Source: Corynebacterium sp. NML140438
GTDB lineage: Bacteria; Actinomycetota; Actinomycetes; Mycobacteriales; Mycobacteriaceae
DNA: 42,121 nucleotides
NCBI RefSeq assembly: GCF_001875725.1
Contig: NZ_MLCQ01000015.1
Span: forward strand, 1 to 42,121
Direction: 5' to 3'
A model generated the notes under the pieces. That model was not told where the DNA came from. It did no database searches and saw only the letters and a program-made list of their open reading frames with translations. The translations under genes and the position numbers were made by a program. Positions 9,195 through 16,992 of this stretch are shown one piece after another. How positions within the stretch are numbered: position 1 is the stretch's first letter; every line of letters starts with the position of its first letter.

Positions 9195-10079
9195 ACGCGC
9201 TCACGCTGCCAGGTGCCGAATCGGAGTGCGCACGCGCACCAGTGGAACAGTAGGAGGAGCAGCAGGCCGAAGGAGAGGGCGTGCCACCCTTGGTTCCAGG
9301 AGCCCAGGCACAGGGTGCCGACCGGGAATGTGGAACCCCACCAGCCGGGGCCGTACGGCGCCCAGGTGAAGACCGCCTGGTAGAAGCAGTACATGCCGAA
9401 GAGCACGCACGGAACGCCGATGGTGAACATGATGATGCCGTAGAGGTGGGCGTCGAAAAAGGAAGGTGGAGGCGGCCGTCGACTGGCCGACAACCCCGAG
9501 TGGAATCCAGGCCGTGCCTGCCGCCGCGCCGCGCGGGCGTTCGCGGCGCCGCCACAGCGACCAGTAACAGTAAGCGAACAGCGGGATCGCGGGGATGAAC
9601 GTGAAGAAGAAGCACACGATGCCCGCGTGGTGGTAGAACACGCCGTGCTCTGCGGCGAGCTGCCCGCCCGACGTCGCGGCGACCATCGGCGTGACCGGCG
9701 CCAGTCCCCACGGGAACGCCGGGGTGGTGTAGTGCTCCGAGACCTTCCAGAAGCCCCACAGCTGCCACAGGCACACCGCGATCGACAGCGGCGCGCCAAT
9801 CCACCAGCTGATCAGCTGGAAAATATCGTTGCCGGTCAGCGCCGTCCACGCCGAGCCGCACGCCAGCAGGCCCATCGTGTACATGCCCCACGCCGCCATG
9901 TTCTGGTGCCGCGGCGGCTCGTTACGGATGCCGACCGTGAACACCGCCAGCAACACCGCCGCTACTAGTGCAAACGCGATCTGTCCGAAGCGGAACCCGT
10001 GCAACCCGGACAGTGTAGAGGCGATCGACGTCCCCATCAGGGACCCGGCCCACGCGGGGCCATACTTAGGCAATTGCAT
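9191..10079 (-). pseudogene. TDT/TehA family transporter, frameshifted
   Basis: A paralogue of the downstream gene. From ATG 10079 the protein reads KYGPAWAGSLMGTS and stays collinear with its neighbour to VVGQSTAASTFLF, then turns to Arg/His-rich nonsense. One frame over, DAHLYGIIMFTIGVPCVLF and GWWGSTFPVGT continue the family sequence to a TGA at 9191-9193. The switch falls in an A5 run at 9456-9460 (T5 on the coding strand); removing one base restores the whole ~296-aa protein. The restored frame ends in a 4-nt overlap with the next gene's GTG, which supports it as the ancestral frame. It may be a true pseudogene, a slippage-prone site, or an assembly error in a homopolymer. Confidence 0.8.
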
Positions 10080-10161
10080 GCACCTACGCTAAGCCCGCCA
10101 GTACGGTTTGGACAACTATGAAACGCTGCCGGTCAGATTTCTACCGTCGCACGCGTGCGGC

Positions 10162-10167
10162 TATCCT
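10162..10167 (+). promoter_or_regulatory. -10 element deciding the start of the MFS gene
   Basis: TATCCT ends 6 nt before GTG 10174 and no Shine-Dalgarno is present, which favours a leaderless transcript from that GTG over the longer frame opening at 10108. Confidence 0.4.
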
Positions 10168-10173
10168 ACCGAC

Positions 10174-11367
10174 GTGCAGAAACTTTCCGGTGGCCTCCTG
10201 TTCGCGCTCGCCCTGCTTACCGCGGCGGGCCCGCTCGGCATCGACATGTACTTGCCAGGCATGCCCGAGCTCGCCACCCAATTATCGACGTCCCCCTCCT
10301 CCGCCCAACTGACCATCTCGGGGTTCATGCTCGGGATGGCACTCGGCAACCTTTTCTTTGGCGCTATCTCTGACGGCACGGGCCGCAAGCCCGCCATCCT
10401 GGTTTCCTCCGCGGTGGCGTTCGCGGCGTCGGTGGCGTGCGCCGTCTCCCCCACGATCTCCTTCCTGATCGCCGCTCGATTCCTGCAGGGCCTGGCAGGG
10501 GGCTGTGCCGTCGTCGTCACTCGGGCCGTCATCCCTGACATCGCTCACGGCCGCGAGGCTGCCCGCGGCCTCTCGGGCCTCATGGCGATCTCCGGTTTCA
10601 TGCCCGCCATCGCCCCCGTCCTCGGCGGCCTGATCATCCCCACCTTCACCTGGCGAGGCGTCTTCTGGACCATCGCCGCCGTCAACCTCGCCCAAATCCT
10701 CATCGCCTGGCGCTTCGTCCCCGAAACCCTCCCACCCGAGCGGCGGACTCGTGGCACCCTGCGCACCATCTTCCCCCGCATGGGCCGGTGCCTACGTCGC
10801 CCCGCGTTCCTCGGCTACATGGTCGCCGCGGGGCTCGGATTCGGCACCCTATTCTCCTACATCTCGGCATCCCCACTGGTCCTGCAGGTGCAACTCGGCG
10901 TTACACCGACCACCTTCTCCCTCATCTTCGGCGGCATCGCCCTGCTCATCCCCCTGTCGAACTCCATCAACATGCGCCTGGTGAAGACCCACCAGCCGCG
11001 CACCCTGCTCGTTGTGGCGTTATCTGTTGACATCCTCGCCGGGCTGATCCTGCTCGCTTACAGCCAGCTCGGTCCCAACCTCACGATGCTCCCCTTCATC
11101 GCCATCCTCTCCGCCATGGCCGGGTTCATCATGGCCAACGCCTCGGCGCTCGCCGTGGAGGAGATCCGGGACATCGGGATCGGCGCCGGCACCGGCGCGA
11201 TGGGCTTCTTCCAATTCATCATCGGTGGCCTGGTCCCGCCCCTGGTGGCGCTCGGGTCCAACCCGACTGCCTCGATGGCCAACGGCATCCTCACCTGCGC
11301 CGGCCTGGCCCTTCTGGGAGTGCTTTTGGGCAGCACTGCACCACATTCCAGACCTAAAAACATCTAG
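10174..11367 (+). CDS. MFS drug-resistance transporter, Bcr/CflA type
   Basis: 397 aa, about 12 membrane helices, DHA1 family. The first helix carries LGIDMYLPGMPEL, a hallmark of the Bcr/CflA subgroup, and the loop after helix 2 has motif A as GAISDGTGRKPAI. These proteins export drugs or metabolites by proton antiport; the substrate here is unknown. It is transcribed away from the TDT pair, with a ~95-bp shared promoter region. GTG 10174 is preferred because the extra N-terminal residues of the longer frame do not look like family sequence and because of the -10 element just upstream. Confidence 0.85.
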   Translation: MQKLSGGLLFALALLTAAGPLGIDMYLPGMPELATQLSTSPSSAQLTISGFMLGMALGNLFFGAISDGTGRKPAILVSSAVAFAASVACAVSPTISFLIAARFLQGLAGGCAVVVTRAVIPDIAHGREAARGLSGLMAISGFMPAIAPVLGGLIIPTFTWRGVFWTIAAVNLAQILIAWRFVPETLPPERRTRGTLRTIFPRMGRCLRRPAFLGYMVAAGLGFGTLFSYISASPLVLQVQLGVTPTTFSLIFGGIALLIPLSNSINMRLVKTHQPRTLLVVALSVDILAGLILLAYSQLGPNLTMLPFIAILSAMAGFIMANASALAVEEIRDIGIGAGTGAMGFFQFIIGGLVPPLVALGSNPTASMANGILTCAGLALLGVLLGSTAPHSRPKNI

Positions 11368-11413
11368 CACTTCTGTGGCGTGCAGGTATCCTAAGGTCGG
11401 TTTTCAAACGCTG

Positions 11414-11545
11414 GAATTTGGTGCATGGAGTGGGGAGCGAGTGACAATGGACGCAATCCTGTCGGCTGAACCCGGTAAAAGCCCAGGTCGTGAAAAGTGG
11501 GTTGCGTCTTTTGTCACTCGGGTCGGCGAGGGTGACACCAAATTC
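11414..11545. repeat. Large imperfect palindrome, repeat copy 2
   Basis: A 132-bp dyad. The outer arms are GAATTTGGTG (11414-11423) and CACCAAATTC (11536-11545). The inner arms are 19 bp each (11438-11456 and 11502-11520) and match at 16 of 19 positions; the right inner arm contains GCGTCTTTTGTCACTCG, shared with 6897-6913. It does not code for a recognised protein and lies in a gap between convergent genes. Confidence 0.65.
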
Positions 11546-11614
11546 CTTTGCGCAGAGATCGCGACCTGGGGAAATAGCCAGGCACCTTTCCGGAAAATCG
11601 GGAATTTGGTGCAC
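11536..11614. repeat. Palindromic intergenic repeat, copy 3
   Basis: Shares its left end (CACCAAATTC, 11536-11545) with the preceding palindrome and ends in GAATTTGGTGCAC at 11602-11614. Its interior (GCGACCTGGGGAAAT, a short GC stretch, then GGAAAATCGG) parallels 6953-7003, so copies 1 and 3 share the same right half. Confidence 0.55.
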
Positions 11615-11732
11615 GTTCTGCCGCGGTTAGCGCCAAATACCCACATTAACAATCAGCGACCTGGTCTTTTGCGTGCACGTCCAGCTCAACGCTCGAACTT
11701 AGAGAAAAAGAGCTATCGATTTCGATCCGGTT

Positions 11733-12134
11733 CTACTTATCCTCAGAGCGATTGTCCTTGAGAAAGCCCATGAAACTGAAGTATGGGACATCTTCTGTCG
11801 CTCGTTGAACGGCTGCGAAAACAGCATAACTAATAGGGTCAATCACCTGGTCACTTAGGTTTAAGACTTCCAGGAAGAAGTGCTGGGTAATCATGTACGG
11901 ATGAAAGCTTTCCTGATTGCTACCAGGTTCTAATTCTTTAGCAAGTTCGTACTCGTCTTCATCGCATTCACTAACTGTGAAATCAGGAAGAGCGTCAATT
12001 TCGGAGAAGGAAACTTTGAGTTCCTTCTGGAAACGCTCTGCAATGTGGTAAGAATCCTTTTCAGAGCAATACACGTAAAGCTCTTCGTAAAAGCCTTGCA
12101 GCTCACCATTTGACAAGGAAGAAAGACTGGTCAT
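11733..12134 (-). CDS. Small acidic protein of unknown function
   Basis: 133 aa, strongly acidic (CDEDEYELAKELEPGSN in mid-protein), no signal peptide and no membrane helix. No domain is recognised. The coding sequence is AT-richer than its neighbours and lies beside the palindromic repeats, suggesting an accessory or transferred gene; small acidic orphans of this size are often immunity proteins, but there is no adjacent toxin to support that. ATG 12134 is preferred over GTG 12185 because GGAG lies about 10 nt upstream of it, whereas the GTG has no ribosome site. Confidence 0.55.
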   Translation of the reverse strand: MTSLSSLSNGELQGFYEELYVYCSEKDSYHIAERFQKELKVSFSEIDALPDFTVSECDEDEYELAKELEPGSNQESFHPYMITQHFFLEVLNLSDQVIDPISYAVFAAVQRATEDVPYFSFMGFLKDNRSEDK

Positions 12135-12330
12135 TCGAAAGCCGCTCCGTTCATGAGTAGTTGGGATAGTAAGTTTAGCTTTCACGGGGGCAGCAATTTC
12201 GGTTGCGCCGAGTGCTAGTGCTTATGCACCGAAGCCAGCATCGGAAGTCTTTCCAGCGCAGAAAAAGCCTCCACGAGGAAAAGGATTCGAGCTCAAGCAC
12301 TGCCGAGCAATCTAGCACCCACCAAAGCCC

Positions 12331-12942
12331 CTAAATAATCTTCCGCTCCCTCGCCCGGTCGACGGCGGCGGTCCGGTTGTCCACCCCAAGCTTGTTATAG
12401 ATGTGGATCAGGTGGGTTTTCACCGTGGCCTGGGAGATGAAGAGTCGGTCGGCGATGGCGCGGTTGGAGGCGCCGGTCTGCAGGGCGCGCAGGATTTCGA
12501 TTTCGCGGGCGCTTAAGGCTTCGTCGGGGCGCATGAGGCGCTCGGCGAGGACCCCGGCGACTTCTTGGGAGAGGACGCGTTTGCGCTGGGCGGCGGCGAT
12601 GATGGCGTCGTGGAGTTCGTCCTCGGGGGCGTCTTTGAGCAGGTAGCCGAGCGCGCCGGCTTCGACGGCGGCAACGACGTCTGCTTCGGTGTCGTAGGTG
12701 GTCAGGATCAGTACGGGCGGGCCGCCTGCTTCGCCGAGTCGCCGGGTGACTTCGATGCCGTCCACGTGCGGCATTTGGATGTCGGTGACCACGACGTCGA
12801 CGTTGTCGGGCATGGTGTCGATGGCTCGCCCGTCCGCGCCCTCGCCAACGACGGTGATGTCGCCGAAGGAGTCGAGTACTGCGCGAAGGCCGGCGCGGAC
12901 GACGGGGTGGTCGTCGAGAAGCATGACGTTGATCTCACTCAT
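12331..12942 (-). CDS. chrA: LuxR/NarL-family response regulator, ChrA-like
   Basis: 203 aa. The N-terminal receiver domain has the acidic pair D10-D11 and the phosphoacceptor Asp54 (VVVTDIQMPHVDG); the C-terminal LuxR-type helix-turn-helix spans ~138-200 (SAREIEILRALQTG, then FISQATVKTHLIHIYNKLGV). The start has a good Shine-Dalgarno (GAAAGGA) and overlaps the kinase gene by 8 nt. The order kinase-regulator divergent from an HrtB/HrtA-type ABC exporter is that of the corynebacterial haem-responsive ChrSA-HrtBA locus; in that system phosphorylated ChrA activates hrtBA. The assignment rests on this context and domain make-up. Confidence 0.8.
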   Translation of the reverse strand: MSEINVMLLDDHPVVRAGLRAVLDSFGDITVVGEGADGRAIDTMPDNVDVVVTDIQMPHVDGIEVTRRLGEAGGPPVLILTTYDTEADVVAAVEAGALGYLLKDAPEDELHDAIIAAAQRKRVLSQEVAGVLAERLMRPDEALSAREIEILRALQTGASNRAIADRLFISQATVKTHLIHIYNKLGVDNRTAAVDRARERKII

Positions 12943-14053
12943 GGGTGTCCTTTCCCAGGGGGATGCTTGCTGCTAGTACGTTACCTTCGACGCTGAGGGT
13001 ACCGCCGACCTCCGCGACACGCGCCCGCAGCCCGCGCAGGCCGTAACCTTCGGGACCGGTGATGCCGCGGCCGTTGTCGAAGACGTCGACGGTGGCGACG
13101 TCCCCAAGCTGCTCCACCGTGACCACGGCGCGGGTGGCGCCGGCGTGGCGCACGATGTTGGAGAGCCCTTCGCGCACGACGCGTTCGATGACGCCGGCTG
13201 CGGGCTCGGGCACGTCCTCGACGTTGAGGTCCACCGTGAGCCGCTGCCCGAGTGCTTGTTGACGCCCCTCCGCTCCCCGCGCCAGCTCCTCGAGCCTGCG
13301 TGGGAGTGGTTCGGCGGGCCCGGCGTTGTCGGCGACGAAGCGGCGTGCTTCGGCGAGGTTGTCGGCGGCGGTGGCGCGGATGGTGTCGAGGATCTGTTTC
13401 GCGCCGGGCTCGGTGATTTGTTTGTCCAGCGTGCGGCCGAGCAGCACGATGGAGCTGAGGCCTTGCGCGATGGTGTCGTGGACTTCGCGGGAGAGGCGGG
13501 CGCGTTCCTCGAGGACGCCGGAGGCGTGTTCGGCGGCGGCGAGTTCCATGTGGGCGGCTTGAAGTTCGTAGGCTAGCTGTTTGTAGTGGTCGGCTTCCGC
13601 GCGCAGGGCCTGGTAGGAGTGGTAGATCAGCAGCGCCAGTACGGTGCCGAGTGCCGACCCGACCACTCCGCCCATTCCGGCACCGGGCGCCGTGACTGAC
13701 AGCGTGAAGGCCAGCAGCAGCGCCGCCACCGCGACACCGGGCCAGGTGGGCAGCACCACGGAGACCAGGATGACCAGCGGGAACTCTAACCACACGAACT
13801 CCGGGGCGTGCAGCGCCATGACGACCCACAGCGCGAGGACGGCGGCCAGCCACACGTAGGTAGCGCCGCGGGAGAACCGCCTGCCTTCGTTGTAGGCGAC
13901 GGTCCCGGCCATGTACAGCACCGCGAAGGGGACCGCCATGCAGACGGCGAGCGGGTTCCACCTGGTAGAGACGATGCCGACGAGCAGCAGCACGGCGACC
14001 AGCACGTGCAGGCTGACGCGCAGGAAGGTGAGGATCCGGTTGGTGGTGTTCAC
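12935..14053 (-). CDS. chrS: Sensor histidine kinase, ChrS-like
   Basis: 372 aa. About six N-terminal membrane helices (residues ~1-145), then a HisKA_3 dimerisation domain with RLSREVHDTIAQGL (His192 as phosphorylation site) and a HATPase domain with EGLSNIVRHA, DNGRGI and GYGLRGLRARV. Family knowledge: ChrS senses haem through its membrane region and phosphorylates ChrA. GTG 14053 is preferred over ATG 14083 and ATG 14065 because TATGGT at 14066-14061 is a -10 spaced exactly 7 nt before it, giving a leaderless mRNA; the upstream residues are not kinase-like. Confidence 0.8.
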   Translation of the reverse strand: MNTTNRILTFLRVSLHVLVAVLLLVGIVSTRWNPLAVCMAVPFAVLYMAGTVAYNEGRRFSRGATYVWLAAVLALWVVMALHAPEFVWLEFPLVILVSVVLPTWPGVAVAALLLAFTLSVTAPGAGMGGVVGSALGTVLALLIYHSYQALRAEADHYKQLAYELQAAHMELAAAEHASGVLEERARLSREVHDTIAQGLSSIVLLGRTLDKQITEPGAKQILDTIRATAADNLAEARRFVADNAGPAEPLPRRLEELARGAEGRQQALGQRLTVDLNVEDVPEPAAGVIERVVREGLSNIVRHAGATRAVVTVEQLGDVATVDVFDNGRGITGPEGYGLRGLRARVAEVGGTLSVEGNVLAASIPLGKDTHE

Positions 14054-14097
14054 GCTGCTAACCATAGACGGTGCACCCGACATCCGATGGAGGGCGG

Positions 14098-14115
14098 ATC
14101 AACCGGACGGTTGAT
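14098..14115. promoter_or_regulatory. Palindrome between chrS and hrtB, candidate ChrA operator
   Basis: ATCAACCG-GA-CGGTTGAT is a perfect 8-bp inverted repeat with a 2-nt spacer. A third half-site (TTCAACC) follows at about 14122. Its centre lies ~67 bp upstream of the predicted hrtB start and ~53 bp upstream of the predicted chrS start, a position suited to an activator of hrtBA that may also control chrSA. Binding by ChrA is inference. Confidence 0.5.
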
Positions 14116-14173
14116 TCGAGGTTCAACCCCGCTCCCGATGTGGAACGTGCCTGCTCACACGCACAATGTGGGC

Positions 14174-15154
14174 ATGTTCGTCGGATTGAGAGAAATTGTG
14201 AAAGCCAAGGGGCGCTTCGGCCTCATTGTTGGCACGGTCGGGTTGATCACGTTGCTCGTGGTGATGCTGACCGGTTTGACCAATGGGCTGGGCAAGCAGA
14301 ACACGGAGGCCCTGGAGGCACTGGAAGGACCAGATGCGAAATCGGTCGTCTTTCAGGACATGGATGAGCCGTCCTATATGACGTCGCGCGTGACGGCGGA
14401 GGAGGGCACGGTCCCGCTGGGCACCGGCCAGACCCTGCTGTTGCGGGAGAACGGGAAGGAGGAGTCCATCTCGATTCTTGGGCTGCCGAAGGGCACTGAG
14501 CTACCCGGCGGCGAGGTGCTCGGCGACGGCGCGGTCGCGTCGCGTGAGCTCAACGTCGCTCCTGGTGACGAGCTCTCCGTCGGCGGCACCCCGATCACCG
14601 TCGACGCCGTTACAGATGACCTGTACTTCTCCCATACCGCGGTCCTGTGGGTGAACACCGAGGATTGGAAGGCCGCCATGCACACCGACGCCGACGGCAC
14701 GGTGCTGCTAGCCAACGATGACCGCGGCATGACCATGAAGGAGTCTTTCGACGGTCTGGCTGCGTACAAGTCGGAGCAGGCGTCGTTCAATATGATCCTG
14801 GGCTTCCTGTACGCCATCGCGGCGCTGGTCATCGTGGCGTTCTTGACGGTGTGGACCATGCAGCGCACCCGTGACCTGGCCATTTTGAAGGCGATTGGGG
14901 CGTCGAATAGCTACTTGCGCAAGGACGCGCTGGGCCAGGCGGCGGTGCTGCTGGGCATCGGCGCGGTGGTTGGCGCCCTGATCGCGCTGGGCATTGGGCT
15001 GGCTGCGTCGAAGGTGGCGCCGTTCTCGCTGACGGTGCTCACGGTCGCCGGCCCGCCGCTCGCGATTTGGGTGATTGGGATGGTCGGCGCGTTCTTCGCA
15101 ACGCGCCAAATTACAAACGTTGAGCCGCAGCTCGCACTGGGAGGTATTGCGTAA
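14174..15154 (+). CDS. hrtB: Haem exporter ABC permease, HrtB-like (FtsX/MacB type)
   Basis: 326 aa. One N-terminal helix (FGLIVGTVGLITLLVVML), an extracytoplasmic domain of ~190 residues, then three helices starting with ILGFLYAIAALVIVAFL and including RDLAILKAIGAS, the FtsX-type coupling segment. This is the four-helix HrtB/MacB-like topology. With HrtA it would export haem from the membrane and relieve haem toxicity. ATG 14174 is chosen because CACAAT (14162-14167) is a -10 placed 6 nt upstream and the family N-terminus begins here. The next gene starts directly after its stop. Confidence 0.8.
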   Translation: MFVGLREIVKAKGRFGLIVGTVGLITLLVVMLTGLTNGLGKQNTEALEALEGPDAKSVVFQDMDEPSYMTSRVTAEEGTVPLGTGQTLLLRENGKEESISILGLPKGTELPGGEVLGDGAVASRELNVAPGDELSVGGTPITVDAVTDDLYFSHTAVLWVNTEDWKAAMHTDADGTVLLANDDRGMTMKESFDGLAAYKSEQASFNMILGFLYAIAALVIVAFLTVWTMQRTRDLAILKAIGASNSYLRKDALGQAAVLLGIGAVVGALIALGIGLAASKVAPFSLTVLTVAGPPLAIWVIGMVGAFFATRQITNVEPQLALGGIA

Positions 15155-15808
15155 ATGTTGCACATGAAGGACGTCACCGTCACGTTCCAAGACGGCGAAG
15201 AGACAGTTACGGCGCTGGATAACATCAGTTTCGACGCCAACCCCGGCCACCTCACCTTCATCATTGGTGAGTCCGGCTCCGGCAAGTCCACGCTGCTCTC
15301 CGCGGCAGCAGGCCTGCTCACCCCGAACAGCGGCACCATTCTTGTCGACGACACCCCGGTCTCCGACGAGGTCCGACTGCAGAAGATCGGGATGATTTTC
15401 CAGCAGGCGAACCTGATTGGGGCGCTCAATGTGAGGGATCAGCTGCTGGTCACCGACCACATTCGTGGCGTGAAGCCTCGCGTGGACCGCGCGAACGAGC
15501 TGCTCGCGGAAGTCGGCCTGGACGGGCTCGGGGACCGCAGCATGCAGCAGCTTTCGGGCGGGCAGCGTCAGCGCGTCGGCATTGCCCGTGCGCTGATGGG
15601 GGAGCCGAGGCTGATCCTGGCGGACGAGCCGACGGCTGCGCTCGATTCGGAGCGCTCCCACGAGATTGTCGCGCTGCTGCGCACCCTGGTGGAGGAGCAC
15701 GACATCGCGTGCGGGTTTGTCACCCACAACGCCAGCCTCATCTCTGAGCGCGACGAGGTTGTCCGCGTCCGCGACGGCCGCGTGTCGCGGGAACGCGCCC
15801 TAGCGTAG
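15155..15808 (+). CDS. hrtA: Haem exporter ABC ATPase, HrtA-like
   Basis: 217 aa ATP-binding subunit: Walker A GESGSGKST (38-46), Q-loop FQQAN, signature LSGGQ (133-137), Walker B LILADEP (153-159) and switch His191. MacB/LolD-type size and motifs match the permease upstream. The ATG directly abuts the hrtB stop, with GGGAGG about 10 nt upstream; a second ATG at 15164 is also possible. The gene ends tail-to-tail with the following MFS gene: both stop codons sit inside the same 9 bases, CTAGCGTAG (15800-15808). Confidence 0.85.
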   Translation: MLHMKDVTVTFQDGEETVTALDNISFDANPGHLTFIIGESGSGKSTLLSAAAGLLTPNSGTILVDDTPVSDEVRLQKIGMIFQQANLIGALNVRDQLLVTDHIRGVKPRVDRANELLAEVGLDGLGDRSMQQLSGGQRQRVGIARALMGEPRLILADEPTAALDSERSHEIVALLRTLVEEHDIACGFVTHNASLISERDEVVRVRDGRVSRERALA

Positions 15809-16954
15809 CCGAGGCCGCGACGCCACCACCAAGGTAATGAACGCGCAGGCCGCCAGCCCGGCCGTCATACAGAGCGTGCCGGGCAGGAAGCCCGCGTCCA
15901 CCACCGCGGCGCCGAGCGCGGATCCGGCCGCGATCCCGACTTGGTACGTGACCACGTAGATGGAGCTTGCCAGGTCTTCGTTGCGTTTCCCGGCGTGCAG
16001 GAAGATGGTGGTCGCCGACGGCGGCAGCGCCCCGTTCGCCAGCCCGAACACGATGATCATCGCGATGATCAGCAGCACCGATTTCGTCTCTAGTGCGAGC
16101 AGCCCCAGCACCGCCGAGCCCACCAACAGCATGGCGACGAGCCCGTTGACCCGGATCATGCGCCGGTCGACCGTGTTGCCCGCCGTGAGCACACCGACCA
16201 CGCCGCAGATGCCGAAGAGGGACAGCCCGAACGGGACTAGCTTCGGCCCGGCAGTCGTTGTCATCAGCAGCGCCAGGTAGGTGAAGGTGGTAAACACGGC
16301 GGTGACGTTGAACGTCAGGAAGAGTACCAGCGACGGGATCGCCGACTTTGTCCGCTTGCCGCCCGCTGCCGGCTCGGGGTGCTTCGCCGGCATCGAGGGC
16401 AGCGACGCCACCAACGCCACCACCGAGAAAATCACCGCCACGCCCAGCACCCAGGTAGCGCCGCGCCACCCGATCCATCCGCCGAGCATGGTCGTCAACG
16501 GCGTACCGATCACCGCCGACATCGTCGAACCAAAGGACACCGTCGCTACCGCCTTGCCTGTCATCCCTCGCGGCGCAAGGCGTGCCGCCATCGGGTTGAT
16601 GAGGGACCAGAACAACCCGTGCGTAAACGCCGCGGTGACGCGGGCGGCGACGAGCACCGCGTAGCTGTTCGCGATGCCCTGCAGGATCACGCCCCCGGCC
16701 AGGAACCCGAGCGTGGCGAGGAAGACGGGCCTGCGGTCCCAGTTGCGGGTGAAGTGCATCAGCGGGATGGTCACCACGGCGACCAGGCCGGCGTAGACGC
16801 TCATGAGGAGGCCGATCTGGCCTTCCGTCACGCCGAGGTCCTGCGCCATGGGTCGAATCAGGCCGACCGCGAACATCTCGTAGGTGACGTAGACGAACGC
16901 CGCGAAGCTCATCGCGGAAAGAGGCAGCATAGGAAGCGACGACTGTTTACTCAC
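15800..16954 (-). CDS. MFS transporter, AraJ/SotB-like
   Basis: 384 aa, about 12 membrane helices. The N-terminus (FVYVTYEMFAVGLIRPMAQDLGV and GLLMSVYAGLVAVVTIPL) resembles sugar-efflux/arabinose MFS proteins (AraJ, SotB, YdhP), which carry E-x-x-x-x-G-L-x-x-x-I/M in helix 1. Substrate unknown. GTG 16954 is preferred over TTG 16963 because TAGGTT sits 7 nt upstream as a -10 and no Shine-Dalgarno exists. It overlaps the end of hrtA by 9 nt on the opposite strand, so the two genes may interfere with each other's transcription if termination is leaky. Confidence 0.8.
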   Translation of the reverse strand: MSKQSSLPMLPLSAMSFAAFVYVTYEMFAVGLIRPMAQDLGVTEGQIGLLMSVYAGLVAVVTIPLMHFTRNWDRRPVFLATLGFLAGGVILQGIANSYAVLVAARVTAAFTHGLFWSLINPMAARLAPRGMTGKAVATVSFGSTMSAVIGTPLTTMLGGWIGWRGATWVLGVAVIFSVVALVASLPSMPAKHPEPAAGGKRTKSAIPSLVLFLTFNVTAVFTTFTYLALLMTTTAGPKLVPFGLSLFGICGVVGVLTAGNTVDRRMIRVNGLVAMLLVGSAVLGLLALETKSVLLIIAMIIVFGLANGALPPSATTIFLHAGKRNEDLASSIYVVTYQVGIAAGSALGAAVVDAGFLPGTLCMTAGLAACAFITLVVASRPRLR

Positions 16955-16992
16955 ACGTGACAACCTACACGCTCGGTGTTAGGTGAAGGCTG

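Noticed and set aside
13808..14173. Upstream extension of the hrtB reading frame
   Set aside because: It is antisense to chrS and crosses the chrS-hrtB promoter region; the HrtB family N-terminus begins at 14174.
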